DNA of 51,679 nucleotides from positions 1 through 51,679 of the forward strand of contig JAQSWG010000036.1 in assembly GCA_029266735.1 (NCBI GenBank). Direction: 5' to 3'. The DNA comes from Ornithinibacter sp. (GTDB lineage: Bacteria; Actinomycetota; Actinomycetes; Actinomycetales; Dermatophilaceae). Each line of letters begins with the position of its first letter. The stretch's first letter is position 1. Made by a program: the position numbers and the translations under genes. Below are positions 1 to 6,776 of this stretch, piece by piece. A model generated the notes under the pieces. The model did no database searches. It was given only the letters and a program-made list of their open reading frames with translations, and was not told the origin of the DNA.

Positions 1-28
1 CACCTGTCCTGAACCGCTGACCGAATCA

Positions 29-43
29 AGGACCAAAGGCCCT
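29..43 (+). promoter_or_regulatory. DosR/DevR-like box upstream of hsp20
   Basis: The sequence AGGACCAAAGGCCCT is an imperfect inverted repeat ending 83 nt before the Hsp20 start. It matches 13 of 15 positions of the box at 2833-2847 and resembles the published mycobacterial DosR consensus (GGGACTWWAGTCCC core). The function is inferred; no DosR homologue lies in the window. Confidence 0.45.
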
Positions 44-126
44 GTTGCCCGGGTGTGCGGTGCGAGTGGATTGGAGCCGGCCGCCGCGGACCGCGGGTGT
101 CAATCGGGAAGAGAGAGAGCCCTGTC

Positions 127-585
127 ATGACCAGCACGCCATCCACGTCCGCTGAGGTCAGGCGTCGCTCGGCCTGGGACATCGACCCATGGGCCGGCCT
201 TGCGCCGTGGAGCAGCCAGCTCCAGGCCCTCATGCGGGAGCTGTGGCCGAGCACGATGATCGCGAGTGACTTCTCGCCTGGCGGTGAGCTGCACGAGACT
301 GACGAGGCCTTCATGCTCGAGCTGGACCTTCCCGGGGTCGACAAGGAAGACGTCAGTATCGACATCTCCGACCGGCGCATCAGCGTCAGCGGAACCAAGA
401 GGGTCACGGAACGCAATGGCGTCCTGCGGCACTCGACGCGCGTCACGGGGTCCTTCGCATTCGAGGCCGTGTTGGCCACGGCCGTGAAGGAAGATGCGGT
501 GACGGCGGCCCTCACCGACGGAGTCCTCACGGTCACCCTGCCCAAGGCGACTGAGTCCAAGGCTAGGCATGTCGACATCCGTTGA
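127..585 (+). CDS. Hsp20/alpha-crystallin small heat shock protein (first copy)
   Basis: A 152-residue small heat shock protein, an ATP-independent holdase that binds unfolding proteins in the cytoplasm. The alpha-crystallin domain covers about residues 55-150. It contains LDLPGVDKEDV, a typical first strand pair, and ends with the family signature GVLTVTLPK. The ATG at 127 follows a GAAGAGAGAG ribosome binding site; an earlier in-frame start at 55 would add 24 residues unlike the family. A DosR-like box at 29-43 suggests hypoxia or redox control. Unlike the second copy at 10878, no HspR-type repeat is visible upstream. It is followed by a 17-nt overlapping small frame. Confidence 0.93.
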   Translation: MTSTPSTSAEVRRRSAWDIDPWAGLAPWSSQLQALMRELWPSTMIASDFSPGGELHETDEAFMLELDLPGVDKEDVSIDISDRRISVSGTKRVTERNGVLRHSTRVTGSFAFEAVLATAVKEDAVTAALTDGVLTVTLPKATESKARHVDIR

Positions 586-895
586 CGGACCGAGCACGAG
601 ATGGTGGCGGGAGAGCTTCGACCTGAACGACCGCGCGGTGCCTTTGGCGCGTCTGCGCGGTCTCACGGTCCGTGAGCTGCTCGCGGAGCTGGCGGCATCC
701 GAAGACGGCCTCAGACACCTTGAGTCGCTCGTCACCCAAGATGGTCAGACGATCCCCAACCCGGCTCGCCTGAGGCTCTTGGCGCGTCAACGCGCGCTGG
801 TCCGCGAGCTTCGCGCCCGTCGGGGTGTGCTGCGCAGCGGCCCGACCACCCGGCCGCTGCCCCCCTCGTCGTGGCACTCACCGCCCATCACCTGA
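569..895 (+). CDS. Hypothetical protein overlapping the end of hsp20
   Basis: A 108-residue frame of unrecognised family, beginning inside the last 17 nt of hsp20. It has an AAGG-like ribosome binding site about 6 nt upstream. The product is rich in Arg, Leu and Ala with a probable helical middle (about residues 28-85) and a Pro/Ser-rich end. The arrangement fits translational coupling to Hsp20, but the overlap is longer than usual and no conserved motif is visible. It may be a real small stress-associated gene or chance coding. Confidence 0.45.
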   Translation: MSTSVDGPSTRWWRESFDLNDRAVPLARLRGLTVRELLAELAASEDGLRHLESLVTQDGQTIPNPARLRLLARQRALVRELRARRGVLRSGPTTRPLPPSSWHSPPIT

Positions 896-948
896 CGGTT
901 CAACGCCGGGAACGGCACCTCGCAGGGTCAGTGGCGAATGGCGTTCCC

Positions 949-963
949 GGGACCTACGTCACG
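949..963 (+). promoter_or_regulatory. Weak DosR-like box upstream of the aldolase operon
   Basis: GGGACCTACGTCACG keeps the left half of the DosR-type motif found at 29 and 2833; the right half is degenerate. It lies 85 nt before the small gene at 1049. The 896-1048 stretch otherwise holds only a 9-bp inverted repeat (906-914 with 942-950). Confidence 0.2.
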
Positions 964-1048
964 GTCGTGCACGAGGCGGTCGGCCTACCGTGCAAGGGAC
1001 AGGCAGGTCCGGCACGTGGCTGGGCTGCCACGACCCAGAGGTATGGCC

Positions 1049-1258
1049 ATGTCAGAGAGCAACAAGGCCCGAAGGAGCCAACCGAGCGCCGACGCCGTGA
1101 CCTCCACCCCGCCAAGCACGCCCGGCCCAGCGGCCGTAGCCGCCATGAGGCGGTACCTTGCCGCGTCCTTGGTCGAGCTGCTCGACCGCGGCAAGGGCGA
1201 CGCCCGGACAGCGGGCGAGCCCGCCGCGCGACGGCTCGGAATGACCAGCCATGACTAG
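1049..1258 (+). CDS. Small hypothetical protein coupled to the aldolase gene
   Basis: A 69-residue frame starting at an ATG 7 nt after AGAGG (1037-1041). Its stop codon overlaps the aldolase start by 8 nt, typical of a translationally coupled pair. The N-terminal third is Ser/Thr/Pro-rich and probably disordered. The rest (about residues 34-69) reads as one amphipathic helix with RRYLAASLVELLDRG. I do not recognise the family. The position implies a partner or accessory of the aldolase, but this is only inferred from spacing. Confidence 0.5.
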   Translation: MSESNKARRSQPSADAVTSTPPSTPGPAAVAAMRRYLAASLVELLDRGKGDARTAGEPAARRLGMTSHD

Positions 1259-2168
1259 TCCAGTGGACGAGATCCTGAGCTGGTATCCGTCCTCGAACCG
1301 TCGCACGCTCACCAACCTCAGTCGCATCCTGGCCCAAGGACGCATGGGCGGGTCGGGGAAGCTCGTGATCCTTCCCGTGGACCAGGGCTTCGAGCACGGA
1401 CCGGGGCGCAGCTTCGCGGCCAACCCGGCCGGGTACGACCCTCGCTACCACGCGCAGCTCGCGCTGGACGCTGGATGCAGTGCCCACGCCCTTCCGCTGG
1501 GTGCATGCGAGCTTGTGGCGCCGATCTTCGCCTCGGAACTGCCGCTCATCCTCAAGTGCAACAACTCCGACTCGCTGTACTCCGGCCCCGACCCCGAACC
1601 AGCCCTGATCGCGGGCGTCGAGGACGCCGTTCGGCTCGAATGCTCGGCCGTCGGGTTCACCATCTATCCGGGCTCGGCGGCCCGCAACCACATGTACGAG
1701 AGCCTGCGGCGCCTCGCGGTCGACGCCGCGGACGCCGGGCTCCCACTCGTCGTGTGGTCCTACCCGCGCGGCTCCGGAGTTTCCGAGGAGGGTCGCACCG
1801 CCGTGGACGTCGTCGCGTATGCCGCCCACCTCGCCTGCCAGATGGGCGCTCACATCGTGAAGGTCAAGCCACCCACGGCGCACGTGGAAAGTGATGCGGC
1901 GCGAGTGGCACTGGACAAGGCGGGGGTCCCGCTGCACACGTTGGCGGACAGGGTCCGGCACGTCGTGGACTCCGCCTTCGACGGCCACCGCATCGTCATC
2001 TTCTCCGGTGGCGCGGCCAGGGAGACAGCAGCGGTTCTCGAGGAGAATCGGCAGACCGCAGCCGGCGGCGGTTTCGGCACGATCATGGGCCGCAACTCGT
2101 TCCAGCGGCCCCACCGCGAGGCCCTTCAACTGCTGCACAACGTCATGGACATCCATCTCGGCCAGTAG
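1251..2168 (+). CDS. Class I fructose-bisphosphate aldolase (DhnA/FbaB type)
   Basis: A 305-residue Schiff-base aldolase of the DeoC/LacD/FbaB superfamily, cleaving fructose 1,6-bisphosphate to glyceraldehyde 3-phosphate and dihydroxyacetone phosphate. The near-N-terminal VILPVDQGFEHGP is the archaeal/bacterial class I signature. The HIVKVKPP strand carries the probable Schiff-base lysine. The C-terminal phosphate-binding segment IVIFSGGAA and GGGFGTIMGRN complete the TIM barrel. Most actinobacteria rely on a class II enzyme for glycolysis, so this metal-independent enzyme is probably a condition-specific isoform. Its neighbourhood (Hsp20, DosR-like boxes) fits low oxygen or stress. It ends before a strong terminator hairpin. 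Confidence 0.9.
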   Translation: MTSPVDEILSWYPSSNRRTLTNLSRILAQGRMGGSGKLVILPVDQGFEHGPGRSFAANPAGYDPRYHAQLALDAGCSAHALPLGACELVAPIFASELPLILKCNNSDSLYSGPDPEPALIAGVEDAVRLECSAVGFTIYPGSAARNHMYESLRRLAVDAADAGLPLVVWSYPRGSGVSEEGRTAVDVVAYAAHLACQMGAHIVKVKPPTAHVESDAARVALDKAGVPLHTLADRVRHVVDSAFDGHRIVIFSGGAARETAAVLEENRQTAAGGGFGTIMGRNSFQRPHREALQLLHNVMDIHLGQ

Positions 2169-2222
2169 ATCTCGACCGGGTCGCCAGAGGTCGGAGGGGG
2201 GCCAACGCCAACTGACATACCA

Positions 2223-2256
2223 AGGACGTCCGCGAGACACTTCTCGCGGACGTCCT
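2223..2256. terminator. Bidirectional terminator between aldolase and 2TM gene
   Basis: A perfect 15-bp stem (AGGACGTCCGCGAGA, 2223-2237, with 2242-2256) with a 4-nt CACT loop lies between two convergent genes. It should terminate both. Confidence 0.8.
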
Positions 2257-2284
2257 CCCCCTGTTCCGGGGTCGGCACTCGACG

Positions 2285-2590
2285 CTAATCCCCGCGCCGC
2301 AGCCGCTCCATCTCGGCTTCGACCTGACGTGGTCCCGGGGCGGGCCACAGGACGTCCCACGCGTGGAAAGCCAGCCCGATGCCCCAGCCGAAGATCGGAA
2401 ACACGGGCCAGAAGAAGCCGGCACTCGTCGTGAACCAGATGGCGACCAGGAGCATGTTGACGGTCACGTATGCAAGGCAGTGAGCCATCAGGCCGCGCTT
2501 GTCCTCGAGGCGCTTGACGGCTCGCTGACGCAGCTCGCGCTCGTCATCCGCAATCCCTACGACAGGTTCAGTTGGCAGTCGCTCTGTCAT
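2285..2590 (-). CDS. 2TM domain membrane protein
   Basis: A 101-residue protein with a charged N-terminal region (RELRQRAVKRLEDKRG). Two hydrophobic segments follow, about residues 35-53 (LAYVTVNMLLVAIWFTTS) and 57-78 (FFWPVFPIFGWGIGLAFHAW), then a short basic tail. This is the layout of the 2TM domain family (PF13239), of unknown function. The ATG at 2590 follows a near-perfect AGGAGG with good spacing, so the open frame continuing upstream to 2713 is not used. A DosR-like box lies 51 nt upstream. The partner on the other side of the divergent promoter is an SDR. Confidence 0.8.
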   Translation of the reverse strand: MTERLPTEPVVGIADDERELRQRAVKRLEDKRGLMAHCLAYVTVNMLLVAIWFTTSAGFFWPVFPIFGWGIGLAFHAWDVLWPAPGPRQVEAEMERLRRGD

Positions 2591-2641
2591 GCTGACACCT
2601 CCTCTCGCCTCCAGCGTGCTGTGGCCACGACCATCTGTCTC

Positions 2642-2655
2642 GGGCCCAACGTCCC
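2642..2655 (-). promoter_or_regulatory. DosR/DevR-like box upstream of the 2TM gene
   Basis: Read on the minus strand it is GGGACGTTGGGCCC. The GGGAC and GGCCC half-sites have the same 4-nt spacing as the boxes at 29 and 2833. It lies 51 nt before the 2TM start codon. The 2591-2904 intergenic region holds this and the oppositely placed box at 2833 and nothing else I recognise. Confidence 0.4.
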
Positions 2656-2832
2656 GGGTTGAGCGCGCGCGGGACCGTGCGCCTGACAGGGGCGGCTGGG
2701 GAGGTCCGGTCACCCACGTGGTCCAGGGCGCGGCTGAAACCCGACGGTCCCTCTGGGCCTTCGTCCGGCATCAGATTGGGATGACGGCCGTGTCGGTCTC
2801 AATGTCGCCACCATGAACGTGGCGATCTCGGC

Positions 2833-2847
2833 GGGACCAAATGCCCT
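2833..2847 (+). promoter_or_regulatory. DosR/DevR-like box upstream of the SDR gene
   Basis: GGGACCAAATGCCCT ends 57 nt before the SDR start and is the best preserved copy of the motif seen at 29-43. The shared motif on separate transcription units within 3 kb suggests one regulator. Confidence 0.45.
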
Positions 2848-2904
2848 ATGCCGGTGCGGCCACGGTGTCGAGGCTGTCCCACAACGACCAGAGAGGATCC
2901 ACGC

Positions 2905-3666
2905 ATGAACACCTACGGACTGGGAGGCAGGACCGCCGTCATCACCGGTGGTGCCTCGGGCATCGGCAGGGCCTGCGCGCACGTCCTGGCTCGCTCCGGC
3001 GCCGATATATCCATCTGGGACCGAGACCGGGACGCCATCGACCTCGTTCTCAAGGAGCTGGAGGCCTACGACTACCGGAGCCACGGTGTCGTCGTGGACG
3101 TGAGCGAGGCGGCGTCGGTCGACCAGGCGATGGAAGAGGTGGTCACCGTGCTCGGCCACGTCAGCATCGCCGTGTGCAACGCCGGCATCGGCGGTGAGGC
3201 ACTGACCAGTGGCGAGTACACGGACGAGGCGTGGCACCAGGTCATCCGGGTCAACCTCGACGGCGTCTTCTACACACAGCGGGCGGCGATCCGCGCCATG
3301 CGAGCGTCGGGCCGAGGTGGCTCCATCATCAACATGGCCTCCATCCTGGGCACCGTCGGCTTCCCCACGGCAAGTGCATACACCGCCGCCAAGCACGGGG
3401 TCGTGGGCCTGACCCAGGTGGCTGCCTGGGAGCACGCCACTGACGGCATCAGGGTCAACGCGGTCGGGCCAGGCTTCATCCGAACTCCGCTCATCGAGGC
3501 TCACCTCTCCGACGACCAGATCAGCGCCCTGGCCGCCCAGCACGCGCTGCAGCGCATCGGGGAGCCAGAGGAGGTCGCCGAGCTGGTCGCGTGGCTGGCC
3601 AGTGATGCGGCCTCATTCGCGACGGGGACCTACTACCCGATCGACGGCGGCTACCTCGCGCGTTGA
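2905..3666 (+). CDS. Short-chain dehydrogenase/reductase (SDR)
   Basis: A 253-residue classical SDR, an NAD(P)H-dependent oxidoreductase of the FabG/glucose-dehydrogenase type with a Rossmann fold. The cofactor motif TGGASGIG lies at about residues 13-20. NAG sits near residue 93, and the active-site pair is the YTAAK motif about residues 156-160 with a serine roughly 13 residues earlier. A C-terminal SFATGTYYPIDGGY closes the family signature. The ATG at 2905 follows AGAGAGG with 7-nt spacing. The substrate cannot be told from sequence. The DosR-like box and stress neighbours suggest a role in redox balance. Confidence 0.9.
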   Translation: MNTYGLGGRTAVITGGASGIGRACAHVLARSGADISIWDRDRDAIDLVLKELEAYDYRSHGVVVDVSEAASVDQAMEEVVTVLGHVSIAVCNAGIGGEALTSGEYTDEAWHQVIRVNLDGVFYTQRAAIRAMRASGRGGSIINMASILGTVGFPTASAYTAAKHGVVGLTQVAAWEHATDGIRVNAVGPGFIRTPLIEAHLSDDQISALAAQHALQRIGEPEEVAELVAWLASDAASFATGTYYPIDGGYLAR

Positions 3667-3982
3667 CCCACGTGTTCGGTCTGTGCGACCCCCAGTTCCC
3701 TCGGCCTACCGCGAGGGCTTCCGCGCCGCCCTGCCGCGGTGCTCCTTCCCCGGGCAGGTCACGACCACCGCGGTGAGACGGTCAACACCCCTTACCGCCC
3801 CTTCTGGAGCTTCTTGACGAGTGACAACGCGCTGGGCCCGAGTGAGGACATTGTTCTCGGATGTGGCCCGGGCGTAGCCTGCGTCGTGGGTGGCGTCGGC
3901 GACGACTGCGGCAAGCAGGGGGGTCCGTGCGGTGGCCGCCACCGACGTGGCCACCCGTTTGCCTAGTGCAAGGGGTCAGGGC
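3667..3982. other. Intergenic region without a supported gene
   Basis: These 316 nt between the SDR and the metallopeptidase show short frames on both strands (for example 3739-3966 plus) that lack a convincing ribosome binding site or recognisable product. I see no strong hairpin. The metallopeptidase promoter presumably lies here. Confidence 0.5.
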
Positions 3983-5353
3983 ATGTCAGAGACACCAGGA
4001 CACGGCGCGCGGAAGAGCACCGCCAGGAAGAGCGCCACCCGCAAGAGCTCCGGTGCGGAGACCGGTGCGAAGAGCGGCGGATCACGTGAGTACGACCATC
4101 CCGAGGAGCTGAGCTCGACCGAGGTCGGCACCGCGATCATCGCGGGCCTGACGTTCGGGCCGAAGGCAGTCCAGTACGCCGTGGTCGACGGTCGTGCCAT
4201 GTTCGAAGGGGATATCGACCTCGGCAGTGTCGAGGAGGTCGAGGCGGCGACTGCCGCCATGCGGGGCGAAGGCCTCGAGCAGGGCGTCATCCTCCCGGGA
4301 AGCCAGTTCCGTTGGCCCGGCGGACAGGTGCCCTACGAGATCGACCCGGGGATGCCGGACCAACAGCGGGTGCAGGAAGCCATCGCGCACTGGGAACAGA
4401 ACACCGTCATCAGGTTCATCCTCAGGACGCCGGCCAACGCCGCGAGCTTCCCGAACTTCGTGCGATTCCTGCACGGCACCGGATGCTCGTCGCAGGTTGG
4501 CATGCGCGGGACCGGTAGGCAGGACATCTCGATGGGCACCGGCTGCGACGCCGGGCGCGGCATCCACGAGATCGGCCACGCCGTCGGCCTGTGGCACGAG
4601 CAGAGCCGTGAGGATCGCGACCAGTTCGTCACCATCCACTGGCAGAACATCCAGACCGGGCGGGAGCACAACTTCAACCAGCACATCGCCGATGGCGACG
4701 ACGTCGGGCCGTACGACTACGGCTCGATCATGCACTACGAACGAACTGCCTTCTCTCGCAACGGACAGGACACGATAACCCCCACCAGCCCGGCGACCGC
4801 GCAGATCGGCCAGCGCGTAGCCCTCAGTCAGGGCGACCTCGACGCAGTGGCCGAGATGTACGGCAGACCGGGCACCAGCGTCAAGAAGACCCTCGACGAC
4901 GGCGGCGGCGGCGTGAGCACCTTCAAGAAGATCCGTGACGACGGAGTCACCACCAAGCGACCGTGGACCGACCCGCCTCGGTGGAAGAAGGTGCGCGACG
5001 ACACGGCCAAGCCGCCGTGGCAGGACCCGATCAAGAAGGTGCGCGACGACGGACCCGGCGGGGCCATCAAGAAGATCACTGACGACGTCCGGATCCCGAT
5101 TCCGTTACCCCGGCTGCCCGGTCTGTTTCCTGGCGGGCTGTCACCATTCCTCCTGTCCACGGGGCACCACGCCGACGTCGGTGGTGCGGAGGCCGCCCTC
5201 ACCGAAGCTCTCCAGTCGGCGTCGGCCGCGGTGGACGAGGGTCGTCGCAACGTCGTTGCACTTCAGACCGCCCTGACCGCAGCAACGTCGGAGCTGGCCC
5301 GGGCGCAGGAGCAGTACGACGCGCTGGTCGCAGCGATCCAGTCTCAGGGCTGA
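3983..5353 (+). CDS. Astacin-type (M12A) metallopeptidase with KKxxDD-repeat tail
   Basis: A 456-residue zinc peptidase without a signal peptide. Residues 1-35 are a Lys/Ser/Thr-rich, probably disordered N-terminus. The catalytic domain has HEIGHAVGLWHEQ (zinc ligands H195, H199, H205; catalytic E196) and the Met-turn SIMHY (residues 248-252), the astacin pattern. After the domain come five copies of KKxxDD starting at residues 301, 315, 335, 351 and 363. A Pro/Leu-rich segment with PFLLSTGHH (about 388-396) and a C-terminal coiled coil (about 405-453) follow. The ATG at 3983 follows AGGGG. The next gene, 4 nt downstream, is an ATP-grasp peptide ligase, so the tail is a candidate substrate for side-chain crosslinking. 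The absence of a secretion signal is odd for an astacin. Confidence 0.88.
   Translation: MSETPGHGARKSTARKSATRKSSGAETGAKSGGSREYDHPEELSSTEVGTAIIAGLTFGPKAVQYAVVDGRAMFEGDIDLGSVEEVEAATAAMRGEGLEQGVILPGSQFRWPGGQVPYEIDPGMPDQQRVQEAIAHWEQNTVIRFILRTPANAASFPNFVRFLHGTGCSSQVGMRGTGRQDISMGTGCDAGRGIHEIGHAVGLWHEQSREDRDQFVTIHWQNIQTGREHNFNQHIADGDDVGPYDYGSIMHYERTAFSRNGQDTITPTSPATAQIGQRVALSQGDLDAVAEMYGRPGTSVKKTLDDGGGGVSTFKKIRDDGVTTKRPWTDPPRWKKVRDDTAKPPWQDPIKKVRDDGPGGAIKKITDDVRIPIPLPRLPGLFPGGLSPFLLSTGHHADVGGAEAALTEALQSASAAVDEGRRNVVALQTALTAATSELARAQEQYDALVAAIQSQG
4883..5086 (+). repeat. Five KKxxDD-encoding repeats in the peptidase tail
   Basis: Repeats lie at 4883-4900 (KKTLDD), 4925-4942 (KKIRDD), 4985-5002 (KKVRDD), 5033-5050 (KKVRDD) and 5069-5086 (KKITDD), spaced 12-20 residues apart. 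Linkers are rich in Gly, Pro and Trp. Each repeat pairs two amines with two carboxylates, the chemistry needed for omega-amide crosslinks. Confidence 0.85.
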
Positions 5354-5357
5354 TCCT

Positions 5358-6321
5358 GTGATCCTGTTGGTGTCGCACGACGACGACGACCACCTGGCCC
5401 CGATGCTGGCTGCCCTGGCCACCATCGGCAGCGAAGCCGTCGTCGTCGACACCGCGGGGCTACCCGCCGCGGTTGCCGTGGCCGCTGAGCATGGGCCGCA
5501 CGGCGACAGATGGCGGCTGAGGCTTGCGGACGGCGCCTGGCTCGATCTGAACCGCTGCGGATCGGGATGGTGGCGCCGGCCGCGACCTTTCGACCACGAC
5601 CCCCGCATCGCGGACCCGGGGGAAGCCGCCTGGGCGGCCAACGAGACCTACGAGGCCATGGCGGGTTTCTGGGACGCCCTGCCCATCACCTGGGTCAGCC
5701 CACCCAAAGCCATCGAGACCGCGATGATGAAGACATGGCAGCTGCCGGCAGCGCACTCCGCGGGACTGGACGTTCCCCTGACCCTCGTGACGAGCGACCC
5801 GGAGGAGGCGCGGGCCTTCGTCGACCGGCTCGGCCCTGACCGGGTCATCTGCAAGGCGTTCTCCGCGACCGAGTCGCACTGGCGGGAGACGCGACAGGTG
5901 GGCGCGGCCGAGTACCAGCTGCTCGACCGGGTCCAACTGGCACCGGTGATCTTCCAGGAGCTGGTGCCCGCGGAGGTCGACCTGCGCGTGACGATCGTCG
6001 GAGAGCACGTCTTCGCCGCGGCGATACACAGCCAGGAGCTGCCCTATCCGCTGGACTTCAGGCTGTTCCTCGACACCGGGCAACGAGTGCCCATGCGGCC
6101 CACGGTGCTCCCGGACGACGTCGTCGGGGCCTTGCTGCGGCTGCTCAAGGCGGCGGGGCTGCGCTACGGTGCCGTCGACATGCGGCGGACACCGGACGGC
6201 CGGCATGTCTTCCTCGAGGTCAATCCAGCGGGACAATGGCGCTTCGTGGAACAGGTCACCGGGCAGCCGATCACTCACTGCGGCCATGGCCCGGCTGCTC
6301 ACCGCCCTCGACACGACGTAG
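5358..6321 (+). pseudogene. MvdD/TgnB-like ATP-grasp peptide ligase, frameshifted near its 3' end
   Basis: An ATP-grasp enzyme of the graspetide (omega-ester/amide peptide) ligase type, starting at GTG 4 nt after the peptidase stop. Family features are the IFQELVPAEVDLRVTIVG and VFAAAIHSQE strands and the metal-binding EVNPAG (E287, N289) followed by GQWRFVEQVTGQPI. A CACT tandem duplication (6272-6279) shifts the frame after residue 306. Removing one copy restores AAMARLLTALDTT and a stop at 6319-6321, giving about 319 residues, the usual length. As written, the frame instead runs into the next gene and ends at 6692. A real mutation or a sequencing error are both possible. Homologues activate Asp/Glu side chains with ATP and join them to Thr, Ser or Lys; here the KKxxDD tail upstream is the obvious candidate substrate. 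Confidence 0.85.
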
Positions 6322-6347
6322 CCAGCGCCCACCGAAAGCGAGCAAGG

Positions 6348-6692
6348 ATGCCGAAGGTCTCCGTGCGGATCACCTGGCCGGAGGGCTCTCACCTGCCTGA
6401 CAACGCGTATGCACGGGTGACGGTCGAGGACGTCACCGAGCTCGACGCACCGTCGGTCGTGGTCGGCGAGACGGTGCTCGAGGACCTCGACACCAGCGGC
6501 CCCACCGTGGCAGAGGTGGAGGTCGACCAGGTCGACGCCGGCTCTGACCTCGTGGTCCGCGTGCATGTGGCTGACCGTGCCCGCGCCGACAGGCAGGTTG
6601 AGGTCGGCGACCTGCTCACCACGCAGTCCCACCCCGTGCTCACGCGGGGACATGGAAACTCTGTGGTTGTGCGGCCCCAACGGATCGGCTGA
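6348..6692 (+). CDS. YbaY-like (type III secretion chaperone YscW-like) domain protein
   Basis: A 114-residue all-beta protein resembling the YbaY/YscW domain (PF09619). It has the opening VRITWPEGSHLPDNAYARV, a VTVEDVTELDAP strand pair and the closing VGDLLTTQSHPVLTRG. It lacks the signal peptide or lipobox of E. coli YbaY, so it is probably cytoplasmic. The ATG at 6348 follows GAAAGCGAGCAAGG. In the sequence as given it is also read as the C-terminal part of the frameshifted ATP-grasp gene, which I regard as artificial. Its association with the ligase and the tailed peptidase suggests a role in the same process; the role is unknown. Confidence 0.72.
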   Translation: MPKVSVRITWPEGSHLPDNAYARVTVEDVTELDAPSVVVGETVLEDLDTSGPTVAEVEVDQVDAGSDLVVRVHVADRARADRQVEVGDLLTTQSHPVLTRGHGNSVVVRPQRIG

Positions 6693-6776
6693 TCACGCGT
6701 CGGGAAACCCTGTCTTCGTGTGGATGACGAATCAGTCGTCGACGTTGGACGTGTCGCGGACCGCAGCCTCGTGGCT

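Noticed and set aside
906-950. A 9-bp inverted repeat after the small gene at 569, as a terminator
   Set aside because: The loop is 27 nt and a transcript into the aldolase operon is plausible; too weak to call.
871-1254. A 127-residue plus frame overlapping the small gene at 1049
   Set aside because: It lacks a ribosome binding site; the 1049-1258 frame has one and is coupled to the aldolase.
954-2360. A 468-residue open frame on the minus strand opposite the aldolase
   Set aside because: It is the high-GC antisense shadow of a clear aldolase gene; composition is Arg/Gly-rich without any domain.
3706-3966. Small frames on both strands upstream of the metallopeptidase (3739-3966 plus, 3706-3954 minus), considered as a short graspetide precursor
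   Set aside because: Neither has a good ribosome binding site, and neither shows KKxxDD-like or TTxxxxEE-like repeats.
5358-6692. A single 444-residue ATP-grasp/YbaY fusion protein
   Set aside because: The frame joining the two parts lacks family similarity (THCGHGPAAHRPRH), while removing one CACT copy gives a perfect family ending and stop, and the YbaY part has its own start and ribosome binding site.
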